Shown: positions 55,306 through 64,000 of the stretch, in pieces
How the letters are laid out: each line of letters opens with the position of its first letter
How positions within the stretch are numbered: position 1 is the stretch's first letter
Source: Calamus simplicifolius
Lineage: Eukaryota > Streptophyta > Magnoliopsida > Arecales > Arecaceae
Length of the DNA: 64,000 nt
Direction of reading: 5' to 3'
Assembly: GCA_900491605.1 (NCBI GenBank)
Contig: UESW01004423.1
Span: 661,165 to 725,164, forward strand
Made by a program: the position numbers and the translations under genes
The notes under the pieces: generated by a model
What the model was told of the DNA's origin: nothing
What the model saw: only the letters and a program-made list of their open reading frames with translations
The model's database searches: none

Positions 55306-56284
55306 TACTACAAGAAAATAATAAAATAGCGACGCAATTATGCGTCGCTAAAATTGCGACTACATTGCGATGCCTCCGCATCAAAAAAATACTGCGACGC
55401 AAATAGCGACGCATTAGCGACTAAATAAACCATAAAATTAAAAAAAAATTAAATTTAGCGATGCAAAAATGCATCACAATATTTATAAAATGTGTTTTTT
55501 TAAAATATTATTAAAGGAATAAATATTACGACGCAGATAAGTGCGTCACAATGTTTTTTAAAAATTAATTATGTTAAATAGCGACGCATTAGCGACACAA
55601 TAAACATAAAATAAGAAAAAATATATTTAACATAGCGACGCAAAAATTATGTCACAAATATTAATTAAAAATATATTTTTATAAAATATAATTATGAAAT
55701 AAAAATATTGCGATGCCACTCAGTGCGTCGCAATATATTTGAAAAATATAATAATTTTATATAGCGACACATTAGCGACGCAATAGACCAAAAAATTGTA
55801 AAAATTAATTTTAATTTAGCGACGCACTAATTGCATCGCAATTATTTTAAATAAAATTAATTTATATAAATATTAATATGAAAAAAATATTGCGATGCAA
55901 AACAGTGCGTCGCAATTTTTTTAAAAAACTTAATTTTTTTAAATAGCGACGCATTAGCGATGCAATAAACCAGAAAAATATGAAAATTATTTTTAAAGTT
56001 AGCGACGCAATAATTGCGTCACAATTAATTTAAATAAAATTTATTTTAAGAAAATAGTATTATGAAATAAAAATATTGCGAGGCAATCCAGTACATCGCA
56101 ATGTTTTATTAAAAAAAATATGTTAATTAGCGACGTAATAGCGATGCAATAAAATAGTAAAGTAATAAAAAAAATTTTATTTAACGACGCAAATTAATGT
56201 ATCGCAATATTTTAAAAGAAATTCATAATGCCAAATTAGCGAGGCATTAGCGACGTAATAAATTAGAAAATATAATTAAAAATT
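55306..56284. repeat. CACTA left subterminal repeats (GCGACGCA type), first block
   Basis: Many direct and inverted copies of GCGACGCA and its mutated forms (GCGATGCA, TGCGTCAC) separated by AT-rich 30-60-base spacers. In CACTA elements such repeats bind the element-encoded TNPA-type protein. Many units carry C-to-T or G-to-A changes at CG sites. Confidence 0.9.
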
Positions 56285-58640
56285 AATAATGTCCGAGATC
56301 GGTCATCGTCGACCGTGATCGATCATGGCTTCGATCGATCGCAACTGTCGGGTTGTCGCCGATCGGATCGATCGCGACAGTCCGAGATCGCTCGTCGCTG
56401 ATCGGGATTGATCATGGCTTGGATCGATGGCAACCGTCGGATCATCGCCGATCGAGATCGATCATGGCTTCGATCGATCGCAACCATCGGATCGTTACCG
56501 ATCCGATCGATCGCGACAGTCCGAGATCGGTAGTCGTCGATCGGGATCGATCATGGCTTCGATCGATCGCAAGTACCATCGGATCATCGCCGATCCGATC
56601 GATCGCGATGGTCCGAGATAGGTCGACGCCGATCGGGATCGATCATGGCTTGGGTCGATCGCAACCATCGGATCATCGCCGACCAGGATCGATCATGGCT
56701 TCGATCGATCGTAACCGTCGGATCGTCGTCGATCCGATCGATCACCACGGTCCGAGAGAGGTCATCGCCGATCGAGATCGATCATGGCTTGGATCAATCT
56801 CAACCGTCGGATCGTCACCGACCGGGATCGATCATCGCTTGGATTGATCGCAACCGTCGGATCATCGCCGACCGGGATCGATCATGGCTTCGATCGATCA
56901 CAAGTACCATCGGATCGTCGCCAATCCGATCGATCGCGACAGTATGAGATAGGTCGATGCCGACCGAGATCGATCATGGCTTGGGTCGATCGCAACCGTC
57001 GGATCATCGCCGACCGGAATCGATCATGGCTTGGATCGATCGCAACCGTCGGATCATCACCGATCGGGATCGATCATGGCTTGATCGATCGCAAGTACCT
57101 TCGGATCGTCGCCGATCCGATCGATCGCGATGGTACAAGATAGGTCGACGCCAACCGGGATCGATCATGGCTTGGGTCGATCGCAACCGTCAGAACATCG
57201 CCGACCAGGATCGATCATGGCTTGGATCGATCGCAACCGTCAGATCATCGCCGACCAGGATCGATCATGGCTTCGATCGATCGCAAGTACCATTGGATCG
57301 TCGCCGATCCGATCGATCGTGATGGTACGAGATAGGTCGACGCCGACCGGGATCGATCATGGCTTGGGTCGATCGCAACCGTCGGATCATCGCCGACCAG
57401 GATCGATCATGGCTTCGATCGATCACAACCGTCGGATCATCGCCGATCCGATCGATCGCCATGGTCCGAGAGAGGTCGTCGCCGACCGAGATCGATCATG
57501 GCTTGGATCGATCACAACCGTCGGATCGTCGCCAACCGGGATCGATCATGGCTTAGATCGATCGCAACCGTCGGATCATCGCCGACCGGGATCGATCATG
57601 GCTTGGATCGATCGCAACCGTCAGATCATCGCCGATCCGATCGATCGCGATGGTCCGAGATAGGTCATCGATGACTGGGATCGATCATGGCTTGGGTCGA
57701 TCGCAATCGTCGGATCATCGCCGACCAGGATCGATCATGGCTTGGATCGATCGCAACCGTCGGATCATCACCGACTGGGATCGATCATGGCTTCGATCGA
57801 TCGCAAGTACCATCGGATCGTCGCCGATCCGATCGATCGCGATGGTACGAGATAGGTCGATGCCGACCGGGATCGATCATGGCTTGGGTCGATCGCAACC
57901 GTCGGAACATCGCCGACCGGGATCGATCATGGCTTGGGTCATCGCAACCGTTGGATTATCGCCGAACGGGATCGATCATGGCTTCGATCGATCGCAAGTA
58001 CCATCGGATCGTCGCCGATCCGATCGATCGCGATGGTACGAGATAGGTCGATGCCGACCGGGATCGATCATGGCTTGGGTCGATCGCAACCGTCGGAACA
58101 TCGCCGACCGGGATCGATCATGGCTTGGGTCATCGCAACCGTTGGATCATCGCCGAACGGGATCGATCATGGCTTGGATCGATCGCAATCGTCGGATCAT
58201 CGCCGACCAGGATCGATCATGGCTTCGATCGATCACAAGTACCGTCGGATCGTCACCGATCCGATCGATTGTGACGGTACGAGATAGGTCGACGCCGACC
58301 GGGATCGATCATGGCTTGGGTCGATCGCAACCGTCGGATCATCGCCGACCGGGATCGATCATGGCTTGGATCGATTGCAACCGTCGGATCATCGCCGACC
58401 AAGATCGATCATGGCTTCGATCGATCGGAAGTACCGTCGGATCGTCACCGACCTGGATCGATCATGGCTTCGATCGATCGCAACCGTCGGATCGTCGCCG
58501 ATCCGATCGATTGCGACGGTCCGAGAAAGGTCGACGCCGACCGGGATCGATCATGGCTTGGGTCGATCGCAACCGTCGGATCATCGCCGACCGGAATCGA
58601 TCATGGCTTGGATCGATCGCAACCGTCGGATCGTCGCAAT
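56285..58640. repeat. 2.35-kb minisatellite of ~50-bp GATCGATC-rich units
   Basis: Roughly 45-50 units. The main type reads GATCGATCATGGCTTGGATC then GATCGCAACCGTCGGATCATC. A second type contains GCAAGTACCATCGGATCG and CGGTCCGAGATAGGTCG-like blocks. Units occur in a repeating higher order. It splits two blocks of CACTA subterminal repeats. Long ORFs in all three plus-strand frames arise because the unit has no stops and are not genes. Confidence 0.95.
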
Positions 58641-59999
58641 TATTGCGATGCTTTTTAGAAGAAAAAAATAAATAAATATTGCGATGCAATTTATGCATCG
58701 TAATTATTTTAGTAAATATAATTTTTATCAATATTAATAAATAAAAGAAATATATTACGAGGCATAAGTTGCATCGCAATATTTTTTAAATAATATATAT
58801 AATTAAAAAGTTTAAAAAATATTGCGACACAATTTTGCATCATAATTATTATCATAAATTATAAATATTATCATTTATAAATATTAAAAAAGTATTGTGA
58901 CGCCGTAGCGACTCATCTTAGAAAAAAAAATAAACAAATATTGCGACGCAATGTATGCGTCGCAATTATTTTTAGCAAATATGATTTTTATCAGTATTAA
59001 TAAATAAAAGAAATCTAATATTGTGATGCAAAATTTACGTCGCAATTTTTTTAAATAATATATCTAATTAAAAATATTAAAAAATTATTGCAATGCAAAA
59101 TTGCGTCATAATTATTATCATAAATTATAAATTATCATTTATAAATATTAAAAAATTATTGCGATGCCGTAGCGATGCATTTTAGAAAAAAAAAATAAAC
59201 AAATATTGCGATGCAATATATGCGTCGCAATTATTTTTAGTATATATGATTTTATCAGTATTAATAAATAAAAGGAATATAATATTGTGACGCATAAGTT
59301 GCATCGCAATGTTTTTTAAATAAATATATGTAATCAAAAAGTTTAAAAAAATATTGCGATGCAATTTTGCGTCACAATTATTATCATTAATTATAAATAT
59401 TATCATTTATAAATATTAAAAAAATATTGCGACGCCATAGCGATGCATTTTAGAAAAAAAATAAACAAATATTGCGACGCAATGTAAGCATCGTAATTAT
59501 TTTTAGTAAATATGATTTTTTTAGTATTAATAAATAAAAAAAATAATATTACGACGCATAAATTGCATCGCAATGTTTTTTAAATAAATATCTAATTAAA
59601 AATATTAAAAAATATTGCAACGCAAAATATGTGTCGCAATTATTATCATAATTATAAATATTATCATTAATAAATATTAAAAAATTATTGCGATGCACTG
59701 TATGCGTCGCAATTATTGTCATAAATTATTATTTTTATCAATTAAAAATATTAAAAAAATATTGCGACGCCTTAGCGACGCAATTCCTAGAAAATAAAAA
59801 TAATTTTTCTGCCGGACATTGGCGCCAAGTTAGCGATGCATTAGCGACGTAATTATTTGTATCGCTATTTTTTTCATAAAATTATAATAAAGCCAAATTA
59901 ACGATGGATTAGCGACGCATTGATGCGTCGCTAATACATAATAAATTAAAAAAAATATTGCGACCAATTAGCGATGCAATTAATTGTGTCGCTAATTAC
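58641..59999. repeat. CACTA left subterminal repeats (GCGACGCA type), second block
   Basis: Continuation of the GCGACGCA/TGCGTCGC family after the minisatellite. Here a ~270-300-bp higher-order unit (TTGCGACGCCGTAGCGAC, then TATGCGTCGCAATTATT, then AATAAATAAAAG, then CATCGCAATG) is repeated about four times. Confidence 0.88.
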
Positions 60000-60168
60000 T
60001 CATATATACAGTCGGTCGGCCTTCTCTTCTTCTTCCCCGTCTTGACCTAGCCGCCGCCCTCCCCAAAAAAAATTCGGCTCCCAACGTTCGCTGCTCCGGC
60101 TCCCCCCCTCTGGTGCTCTAGCTCCCCGGCGTTCTCCTCCAACTCCGGCGTCTTCTCTCGATCGAGGT
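60000..60168 (+). other. Probable non-coding first exon of the CACTA transposase gene
   Basis: GC-rich, pyrimidine-rich leader without an AT-rich subterminal motif, ending TCGATCGAG|GTAAGCC with a strong splice donor at 60169. No ATG-led ORF on this strand. A minus-strand ORF here is composition-driven. Confidence 0.5.
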
Positions 60169-60179
60169 AAGCCCCCCCA

Positions 60180-61285
60180 CCTCTTACAAAATTTTTTTTT
60201 TTCTAATAATTTTCCCCTGGCCACGGCCGTTGCCGTGGCCGGCAGTGGCCTGGCCACGATGGCCAGGCCACTGTAAAAAAAAAATGGTAACGGGAAACCC
60301 CCCCCCCCCATTTTGTCTTCTCCGGCCACGGCCGAGGCCGCGGCCGGACAAGGCGGCCACGGCTGCTTCCGTGGCCGTCTTCTCCAGCCACGGCCACTGC
60401 CGTGGCCGGCAGTGGCCTGCCACGGTGGCCAGGCCACTGTAAAAAAAAAAAAATGGTAACGAGGGGAAACCCCCCCCCCCATTTTGTCTTCTCCAGCCAC
60501 GGCCGAGGCCGCGGCCGGACAAGGCGGCCACGGCCGCTTCCGTGGCCGTCTTCTCCGGCCACGGCCGCTGCTGTGGCCGGCAGTGGCCTGGCCACGGTGG
60601 CCAGGCCACTGTCAAAAAAAAAAATGGTAACGAGGGGGGGTTCCTCCCCCCCCATTTTGTCTTCTCCGGCCACGGCCGAGGCCGCGGCCGGACAAGGCGG
60701 CCACGGCCGTTGCCGTGGCCGGCAGTGGCCTGGCCATGGTGGCCAGGCCACTGTAAAAAAAAATGTAATGGGGGGAGGGGGAACCCCCCCCCCCATTTTG
60801 TCTTCTCCGGCCACGGCCGAGGCCGCGGTCGGACAAGGCGGCCATGGCCGCTTCTGTGGCCGTCTTCTCCGGCCACGGCCGCTGCCGTGGCCGGCAGTGG
60901 CCTGGTCACGGTGGCCAGGCCACTGTCAAAAAAAAAAATGGTAACGGGGGGACCCCCCGCCCCATGTTGTCTTCTCCGGCGTGGCCAGGCCACTGTAAAA
61001 AAAAAAAAATGGTAACGGACGGGAACCCCCCCCCCCCCATTTTGTCTTCTCCGGCCACGGCCGAGGCCGCGGCCGGACAAGGCGGCCATGGCTGCTTCCA
61101 TGGCCATCTTCTCTGGCCACGGCCGCCACTGCCGGCCACGGTGGCCAGGACACTGTCAAAAAAAAAAGGTAACGGGGGGTGGGGAAACCCCCCCCCCCCA
61201 TTTTGTCTTCTCCGGCCACGGCCGCTGCCGTGGCCGCCACCACTGTCAAAAAAAAAAAAGTTAGGGGGGGGCCACGGTGACTAGA
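60180..61285. repeat. GC-rich tandem repeats with poly(A)/poly(C) tracts in the CACTA first intron
   Basis: About six to seven units, each made of GGCCACGGCCGCTGCCGTGG, GGCCTGGCCACGGTGGCCAG, an A run of 9-13, ATGGTAACGGG, a C run up to 13, ATTTTGTCTTCTCCGG and GAGGCCGCGGCCGGACAAGG. Unit parts are themselves palindromic (GGCCACGGTGGCC), so single strands can fold strongly. Long ORFs on both strands are compositional artefacts. Confidence 0.92.
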
Positions 61286-62580
61286 CAAAAAAAATAAAAA
61301 TACTAAAGTAACAGCTAGGGGCTTTTCCCCACCCCCGTCCCTTCAATTAAAAAAAAAAATAACACTCATTAAAAAAAATTAACAAAAAAATTAGATTCTA
61401 TCATATTTTATTATTTTAAAAATATTTTCAAATAATTTGATGATAAATATAAAAAATTTCATAAGATTAGTTATAAATTAATTAATTTATGTCATTAGTC
61501 GGAGCTCTTTGGATAGACTGATTGTTATGTCTTGATTATGCAATAATATTTGTAATGCTAGATAGAAAGTCTTGTTGTATTATTTTTTAATTTGCATAAT
61601 GTTTATGCAATAATTAATTAGGCAGAATGTTTATGCAATAATATTTGTGTATTTGTAGTTATTACAATTGTTATGTCTTGATTATTTACATTCTGCTGCA
61701 AACTGAATGATGCATTAAATTATGTAATGCTAGATAGAAGTCTTGTTGTAATATTATTTAATTTCCAGCAACAAATTAGTAGTTTTAATGATTTATTTTT
61801 AGTCTTCACAAACATTTGTATTCGACAATAATCTTAAGAAGTCAGTCACTACATATATAGAACACTATTCCTATATATGTATAATTGACAGGAAGTTAAG
61901 AATAACAAGCATAAGTTCGATTGTCTTCGGACTTCCATACTATTAATCACAGCACTATAACCTTTAGACCCGTTTGAGAATTTGTAAGCCTTAGTCTTGC
62001 AAATTCTCAAATTGTCCTGGTGGATAGTTTGAGAATATTTCTTGCGATATGTTAGTCTGCTATTAATCATCGTTGGGTGAGATTTCGGTTTGTATTTACT
62101 CATACGTTCTCTTAGTGTGGCTTATATACCACACATTTAGGAGAACATATGGGAAATGCTACCAAAATTTTAATGTAACCGATCAATGATAATTAATAGC
62201 AAAATAACATCACAAAAAAATATTCTTGAATGGGATAGGGCCTTACCTTATAGACATGGAGTGAAGGTAGAATTAATTTAAGACACTTGAATGCTTGTGA
62301 AGTCTCATAATTAAACGGACCACCTTGCGGCCCAACCCGAACTCAAACCCTACCATTAGCCATGAACCTGTGCCTCGGTCCTTGCTAGCACACCAAGGAT
62401 CGTAGCCGTGGCTCGCCCTTGCATGGTAGGGACCTTAGTTGCCTAAAAGAAAATGGTTTAGTTATAAATGATTTAAATGGTTGTTATTAACCTTAGTTGT
62501 GACCAAGAAATAATTTAGTTATATATTTAGTAATAATATAGTTTTTATTTTGTGGTTTCCTTTAATGGTTTACCAGACTT
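61286..62580 (+). other. Remaining intron of the CACTA transposase gene
   Basis: AT-rich, no recognised domain. Two related words (ATGCTAGATAGAAAGTCTTG at 61556 and a near copy at 61727) indicate a small internal duplication. A plausible acceptor is TTTACCAG at about 62577. Confidence 0.5.
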
Positions 62581-64000
62581 TGTATAAGTCGGTCAAAATG
62601 AGCGGGCTCGCTCGTGGATGTATGCAAGGATAAAAGATGGCTTGCTTAATCCAGATTTCTGAATGGATTGGAAGAATTTATCGCATTTGCATGTAGCCAA
62701 CCTGACTGGATGGATGGCCCTAGGATTAGGTGCCCATGCAACTTCCACAGGTGTCAGAATAAAGCCTACAGAGATGTGAAAACTGTTAAGGTGCATTTGT
62801 GTAAGAAGGGGTTGTTCCTGATTACTATGTTTGGTACTGTCATGGTGAACCAGAGGATATTCCAGCAGCTGTTATAGGCCAACAAGAGTCAATTCCCGTA
62901 GATGAACCATTTGTGAATTTAAACACATATGAACAAATGGTGATGAATGCATCGGGTAATGAATTCAATCAGAATACATTTATGGAAGAACCAAATCCAG
63001 ATGCACAGCAATTTTATGATATGTTGCATGCTGCAAATCAAGAATTGTATCCTGGTTGTGAGGGTCATTCCCAGTTGTCTACAGCTGCTCGAATGTTGAA
63101 TATTAAGGCAGAACATCGATTATCAGAAAAGGTGTTCAATTCTGTAGCTGGGTTAATCAAAGAAATTTTGCCAAATGACAATGTTGCAGCAGACAGTTTT
63201 TACGCAACAAAGAAGTTGTTGCGTGGGCTTGGGCTCCCAGTAAATAAGATCGATTGTTGCTTGAACAATTGTATGATATTTTGGGGTGAGACTCAGAGCT
63301 GAAATGGTGTAAGATTTGTGGGCAATCGAGGTACAAAAATAGCGAAGGAGGAGCTAGTACAAGTAGGAGGAAAAGTGTGCCTTACAAGAGGATGCATTAC
63401 TTTCCTCTTACCCCATGCCTGCACAGATTATACAGATCTGAGGCAACAGTGATATGAGATGGCATGCCGAACATGAATAAGAGGATGAAATGCGGCATCC
63501 ATCAGATTCAAAGGCTTGGAAGCATTTCAATGAAAATCATCCTAATTTCGCTGAAGATATAAGGAATGTAAGATTAGGTCTTTGTACCGATGGCTTCCAA
63601 CCATTTGGTCAAGCGGGGCAACAGTATTCATGTTGGCCTGTGATACTGACTGTATATAACCTTCCTCCGTGGAAGTGCATGAAAGATACTGCAATGTTTT
63701 AACGTTTTGGTTCCAGGACCATCAAATCCAAAGGAAAAGATTGATGTCTTTCTGCAACCGTTGGTGGCCGAATTGAAAATGTTGTGGGAAACAGGAGTCG
63801 TAGCCTATGACATCTCTATGAAACAGAATTCATCATGAGAGCTGCTTTGATATGGACAAAAGTGATTTCCCGACATATGCAATGTTGTCTGGTTGGAGCA
63901 CTACTGGACGTCTGGCATGCCCTCATTGCATGTATGATTCGGATGCATTTACATGCAGAAGAGTGGTAAGCAGTCATGGTTTGATAACCATAGAAAGTTT
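62581..64000 (+). pseudogene. TNP2-like CACTA transposase, degenerate, 3' part outside window
   Basis: The N-terminal transposase-associated domain lies at about 62615-62860: WMYARIKDGLLNPDF, then EEFIAFACSQ, RIRCPCNFHRCQ and a histidine near VKVHLCKKG. A linker follows (62913-63302), then the start of the TNP2 catalytic region: FYATKKLLRGLGL, CKICGQSRYKNS, the VPYKRMHYFPLTP block, KAWKHFNENHPNFAEDIRN, LGLCTDGFQPFG and CWPVILTVYNLPPWKCMK. TNP2 is the CACTA DDE transposase that cuts the element ends. Frame changes near 62665 and 62815, a stop near 63301 and several more to the window end show that it is a pseudogene. Confidence 0.82.

Larger units (their letters stand above)
55306..64000 (+). 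mobile_element. CACTA (En/Spm) DNA transposon, left part; right end outside window
   Basis: The left end TACTACAAGAAAA at 55306 matches the plant CACTA terminus CACTACAAGAAAA except for the first base. It is followed by dense GCGACGCA/TGCGTCGC subterminal repeats, a non-coding first exon with a donor, a long repeat-filled intron, and a degenerate TNP2 transposase running off the window. The candidate 3-bp target duplication on the left is AGA (55303-55305), unverified. The element appears to have inserted into the MULE. Confidence 0.85.

Noticed and set aside
56353..58675. Overlapping ORFs of up to 341 aa in the GATCGATC minisatellite
   Set aside because: The 50-bp unit lacks stops in several frames, so long repetitive frames are expected. 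The products are low-complexity repeats in all frames with no conserved domain.
60184..61284. ORFs up to 307 aa on both strands in the GC-rich repeats
   Set aside because: Compositional artefact of stop-poor GC repeats. Open on both strands, homopolymer-containing, and located in a transposon intron.

Overview
This is nuclear DNA of a flowering plant. The evidence is plant-type introns, a cytosolic HSC70 with the usual plant intron position, a plant-specific HSP20-like protein, and a dense mixture of plant transposon families (hAT, L1-type LINE with RNase H, SIRE/Maximus-type Copia, FAR1-type Mutator, CACTA). A monocot, perhaps a palm, is my guess from general character only; nothing here proves the lineage. 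There are two intact host genes: an HSC70 gene (5601-8521, +) with a heat-shock-element-bearing promoter, and an alpha-crystallin (HSP20-like) domain gene (13222-11717, -) with a long, probably intron-bearing 5' leader. Almost everything else is mobile DNA or AT-rich spacer.

Layout. 1-1351 is the 3' part of a degenerate hAT element ending in a recognisable terminal repeat. 1352-5340 is AT-rich spacer with a possible small inverted-repeat element. 5340-14200 is the two-gene island. 14641 to about 20640 (-) is a near-complete L1-type LINE with both ORFs open and overlapping by four bases (ATGA). 20640-27432 is spacer with a hAT-like end, a 5'-truncated LINE copy, and two related LTR-like repeats.

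27443-31479 is a 4.04-kb foldback element. It has about 345 bp of nearly identical unique terminal inverted repeat, then two oppositely oriented arrays of a ~22-bp repeat that meet at a sharp axis near 29768. A 10-bp direct duplication (CTGAAGGAAG) flanks it, so it is a Mutator-like insertion. Only 870 bp further, at 32347, begins a large related Mutator-like element (MULE). It shares the end sequence and the repeat core ACGACACCCYAGTT. It carries a broken ULP1-type cysteine protease gene (+) and a broken FAR1-type transposase gene (-), with large ACGACACCC arrays on both sides of the protease gene.

The MULE has been invaded twice. A 10.6-kb SIRE-type Copia retrotransposon (35189-45819, -, target duplication AGGTA) landed three bases inside the first intron of the protease gene. 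A CACTA element (55306 to beyond the window end) then interrupts the right side. The CACTA end is greatly expanded by GCGACGCA subterminal repeats, a 2.35-kb minisatellite of ~50-bp GATCGATC-rich units, and GC-rich intronic tandem repeats, before a degenerate TNP2 transposase.

The most unusual material is the foldback/MULE pair with its shared repeat core. It suggests a transposase-binding array and possibly a hairpin-RNA source. Second is the retrotransposon's palindromic GAGTCGACTC array, present in the LTR upstream of the TATA box and again just upstream of the third ORF.
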